From positions 147,912-211,911 of the forward strand of contig JAEZVF010000115.1 in assembly GCA_023443225.1 (NCBI GenBank): a stretch of DNA of 64,000 nt, given 5' to 3'. This document shows, in pieces, positions 61,585 to 64,000 of this stretch. This DNA is from Bacillota bacterium. Lineage in GTDB: Bacteria > Bacillota > Clostridia > Lachnospirales > Lachnospiraceae. The position numbers were made by a program, and so were the translations under genes. Numbering within the stretch: position 1 is the stretch's first letter; the number at the start of each line of letters is the position of its first letter. The notes beneath the pieces were generated by a model. The model made no database searches, was not told the DNA's origin, and saw only the letters and a list, made by a program, of their open reading frames with translations.

Positions 61585-63861
61585 TTGCACATACAAAGGC
61601 CACTTGTGTGGTTGCTGGCAGTGTATCTAATTGGGATGGGAGTATTCCGGTTTGAATTTAGTTTAATTCTAATTACTGCGTTTATTGGATTGTGCTTTGT
61701 AATTGTTATTCTTTGGTCTGTTAGAAAAAAAGGAATGGAGAAAGAGCAACGGATCAGTTTATTCTTCCTTTTGGTTTTACCATTTCTATTTGTTGCAGGA
61801 TATTGCCGAATGAAACAGCAGATGCAACCTCCAAGCATGGATGTGATGTTTCATAATAAAATAAAAGGAACTGTGACTGGAAATATCGAAACGATAGAAG
61901 TCAAAGGACAATATACTTTACTCACCTTGAGGAAGAATACAATAACAATTGATAATCCATCTGAAAATTCAAACGCAGCGCAGCCACAATCATCGTCAGC
62001 CACCACCAAATCAAATACGAGACAGTATTTTAGTTATCGTGTAATAATCTATACAACATCACCAAAGTCCGATTACAAAATCGGTAATCTCTTGTCTGTA
62101 AAAGGACAAATCTTAAAATTTCAACCGTCCTCTAATCCTGGACAATTCAATGAGGTTCAATACTATAAAACCCGTAATATTGACTATAAGGTGAATGCAG
62201 AGAATATTAAAATATTAGATAAAACTTATTCCTTGTTTCCTCATTTGCTGTATTGTATGAAACTTAAGATGATAGGTATCTATCAAACAATATTGCCCCC
62301 TAAGGATTCAGGTATCCTGTCTGCGATGATTTTAGGAGAAATGAATCTTCTTGATCCTGAAGTGAAAGAGTTATATCAGCAAAGTGGTATATCCCATATA
62401 CTTTCAATATCAGGTCTGAATGTATCGCTTTTGGGTATTGCTTTATTTTCTCTTTTACGTAAAATTAGAATTCCACTAATGCCAGCTACTATGATTTCAA
62501 TCTGTTTTATATTTTCTTATGGTTTATTAACGAATTTTAGTGTGTCTACGAATCGAGCAGTAGTTATGTTGATTCTTCGCATGTTGGCTGACGTGATAGG
62601 AAGAACCTATGATTTGCTGTCTGCTACATCACTAAGTGCATTTATAATTTTAGTTCAATCACCTATGCAAATAATGAATGCTGGTTTTTTACTGTCATTT
62701 ACTGCAATATTAGGTATCTCGATCTTGTACCCGGTATTATCCACCATGTTTTCTGATAAAAACTCTATTCTTAATCCTCTTTGGTTAAGTCTAAGTATTC
62801 AAGTTGTTACAACTCCAATCATTCTGTATTACTTTTATGAATTTCCAGTGTATTCCTTATTGGTTAATATGCTAATTTTGCCCTTGTCTTCCATACTTGT
62901 GTTAATGGCTACCACCTCTGTAATCATTGGCTGTTTTTATCTTCCGTTTGCGGTGTTCTTAATTGCTAGCGCTCATTATACATTAATACTTTATGAGAAT
63001 ATATGCCGTTTTGCCTCAGTACTACCGTATAGAACATTATTGATTGGTCAACCGGATACATTAGCTGTCATTGCGTATTATTCTATCATTATTGTTTTTT
63101 TGTTAATCAATAACAAGATACGTAGAAAGACAAGCATGATACTTCTGTTATTTTCTGTTATTATTTTTGTTAAAGTAAAAAATGTAGATTTACAGGTGAC
63201 ATTCCTTGATGTAGGACAGGGTGACGGAATCTTCATGGAGATGTCTAACGGAAGAACTTATCTTATCGATGGTGGCAGTGCAGATGTAAAGAAAGTTGGA
63301 GAATACAGGATAGCACCTTTTCTAAAAGCGAATGGAATTTGGAACGTAGACTATGCAATTGTAACACATCCGGATACAGATCATATCTCTGGTCTGATAG
63401 AATTGATAGAGAATATGCAGATAGGAGATATAAATGATAAAAGATACCTCGGAAAGATAATCATCAGACATTTAATTGTGCCAAACATTTCGGTTAAAGA
63501 GCAAGCACTTTCTGAATTAATTGCACTTGCTAAGGAGAAAGGCATAGAAATATCTTATATGGGTCAAGGGGATATGATCCAAGATGGAGTGGTAACAATG
63601 ACTTGTTTGAATCCATGTCCCGAAACCTTATATTCCAGTTCCAATGCATATTCCATGGTATTAAGCATAAATTACAATCAGTTTGATATGCTTTTGACCG
63701 GTGATCTTGAAGCAGAGGGGGAAATCTTAGTGGTTAATGAACTTAAGAGGAGGCAAACGCAAGAAACATTATTTGTTAATGATGGTACTACAGCTTATGA
63801 TGTATTTAACAAAAGGGTTACGAGATTGATACAATTTCGGTTTCCATGTTCAAGCCTGTAA
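61585..63861 (+). CDS. comEC: ComEC-type DNA-uptake channel protein with aberrant C-terminus
   Basis: The roughly 758-residue protein has the ComEC N-terminal domain, the Competence channel domain (about 215-500: GEMNLLDPEVKELYQQSGIS, HILSISGLNVSLLG) and a metallo-beta-lactamase-like domain with FLDVGQGDG and the metal motif THPDTDH. The family normally continues with LKVAHHGS and a GHP motif. Here, after YDV (about 63805), the sequence changes to NKRVTRLIQFRFPCSS and stops, so those motifs are missing. TTG 61585 has AAAGGAG 7 nt upstream and is preferred to TTG 61579. Confidence 0.88.
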   Translation: MHIQRPLVWLLAVYLIGMGVFRFEFSLILITAFIGLCFVIVILWSVRKKGMEKEQRISLFFLLVLPFLFVAGYCRMKQQMQPPSMDVMFHNKIKGTVTGNIETIEVKGQYTLLTLRKNTITIDNPSENSNAAQPQSSSATTKSNTRQYFSYRVIIYTTSPKSDYKIGNLLSVKGQILKFQPSSNPGQFNEVQYYKTRNIDYKVNAENIKILDKTYSLFPHLLYCMKLKMIGIYQTILPPKDSGILSAMILGEMNLLDPEVKELYQQSGISHILSISGLNVSLLGIALFSLLRKIRIPLMPATMISICFIFSYGLLTNFSVSTNRAVVMLILRMLADVIGRTYDLLSATSLSAFIILVQSPMQIMNAGFLLSFTAILGISILYPVLSTMFSDKNSILNPLWLSLSIQVVTTPIILYYFYEFPVYSLLVNMLILPLSSILVLMATTSVIIGCFYLPFAVFLIASAHYTLILYENICRFASVLPYRTLLIGQPDTLAVIAYYSIIIVFLLINNKIRRKTSMILLLFSVIIFVKVKNVDLQVTFLDVGQGDGIFMEMSNGRTYLIDGGSADVKKVGEYRIAPFLKANGIWNVDYAIVTHPDTDHISGLIELIENMQIGDINDKRYLGKIIIRHLIVPNISVKEQALSELIALAKEKGIEISYMGQGDMIQDGVVTMTCLNPCPETLYSSSNAYSMVLSINYNQFDMLLTGDLEAEGEILVVNELKRRQTQETLFVNDGTTAYDVFNKRVTRLIQFRFPCSSL

Positions 63862-64000
63862 ATAGCTTAATATAAGGGTTTTATGGCAAATTACCAAGAT
63901 ATATTTCGGGACATCCAAAGTGAAATTTATGCACTAAGCTGTAATAATTGCCTTGTTCTAGATGCATTTGCACAACCATATTAACGATATGAGCTTAATC
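63862..64000. other. Non-coding or foreign sequence after truncated comEC
   Basis: The last 139 bp hold no continuation of ComEC in any frame. A 33-codon frame (63883-63984, MANYQDIFRDIQSEIYALSC) is present without a ribosome site. This may be the end of an element inserted in comEC or simply rearranged DNA. Confidence 0.35.

Noticed and set aside
63883..63984. 33-codon frame at the end of the window
   Set aside because: No ribosome site, no recognised similarity, and it lies in the disordered region after truncated comEC; not called as a gene.

Overview
The window is a low-GC, AT-rich chromosomal segment from a spore-forming, chemotactic Clostridia-type Firmicute. Gene content points to the Lachnospiraceae, something like Lachnoclostridium/Clostridium phytofermentans: cot spore-coat genes, a che operon, an F-type ATP synthase with Na+-type ligands in subunit c, several sugar and glycoside loci, AGGAGG-type ribosome sites and frequent TTG/GTG starts. 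The taxonomic placement is inferred from content only. I saw no rRNA, tRNA or CRISPR array.

Layout. 1-2.2 kb: a LysR regulator (cut by the window edge) divergent from an MFS exporter. 2.2-8.9 kb: a monosaccharide ABC transporter operon (chvE-mmsA-mmsB), divergent from a DeoR regulator and an extra, permease-less RbsA-type ATPase. 9.2-17.1 kb: an unknown protein, then the atp operon atpZ-atpI-atpB-E-F-H-A-G-D-C. 17.1-18.3 kb: an M20 amidohydrolase. 18.4-26.9 kb: a glucuronide locus (AraC regulator; GPH symporter, GH3, HAD phosphatase, beta-glucuronidase, pirin). 27-27.9 kb: zupT. 27.9-31.5 kb: spore-coat genes, namely a yraGF-adhB-yraED-like cluster and a cotJA/cotJB fusion with cotJC. 31.5-34 kb: nagB, then MarR, a small membrane protein and an EFR1-type flavodoxin/ferredoxin. 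34-38.3 kb: GntR and PfkB kinase, divergent from deoC and a divergent GH1 enzyme. 38.7-40 kb: a radical-SAM gene and a decayed coding remnant. 40.1-47 kb: chemotaxis operon cheY-A-W-(broken MCP)-R-B. 47-48.4 kb: LysR and a decayed partial copy of the radical-SAM gene. 48.4-55.1 kb: arginine biosynthesis (argG; maf; argC-J-B-D) with matching ArgR-type promoters. 55.1-55.4 kb: a long imperfect palindrome. 55.4-57.6 kb: small proteins. 57.7-63.9 kb: comEA, a two-component system, a GerMN lipoprotein and a comEC whose C-terminus is replaced.

The most unusual items are: the GH1 enzyme, which has lost two near-invariant active-site residues (Arg77 and Asn165, both Leu) and sits beside deoC and a sugar kinase under palindromic GntR-type operators; the roughly 270-bp fold-back element after argD; comEC broken just before its HHGS motif close to the window end; the MCP with two frameshifts; the ATP synthase c subunit with Na+ ligands but an abnormal glycine helix; a possible attenuator in front of the atp operon; and the orphan sugar-ABC ATPase.
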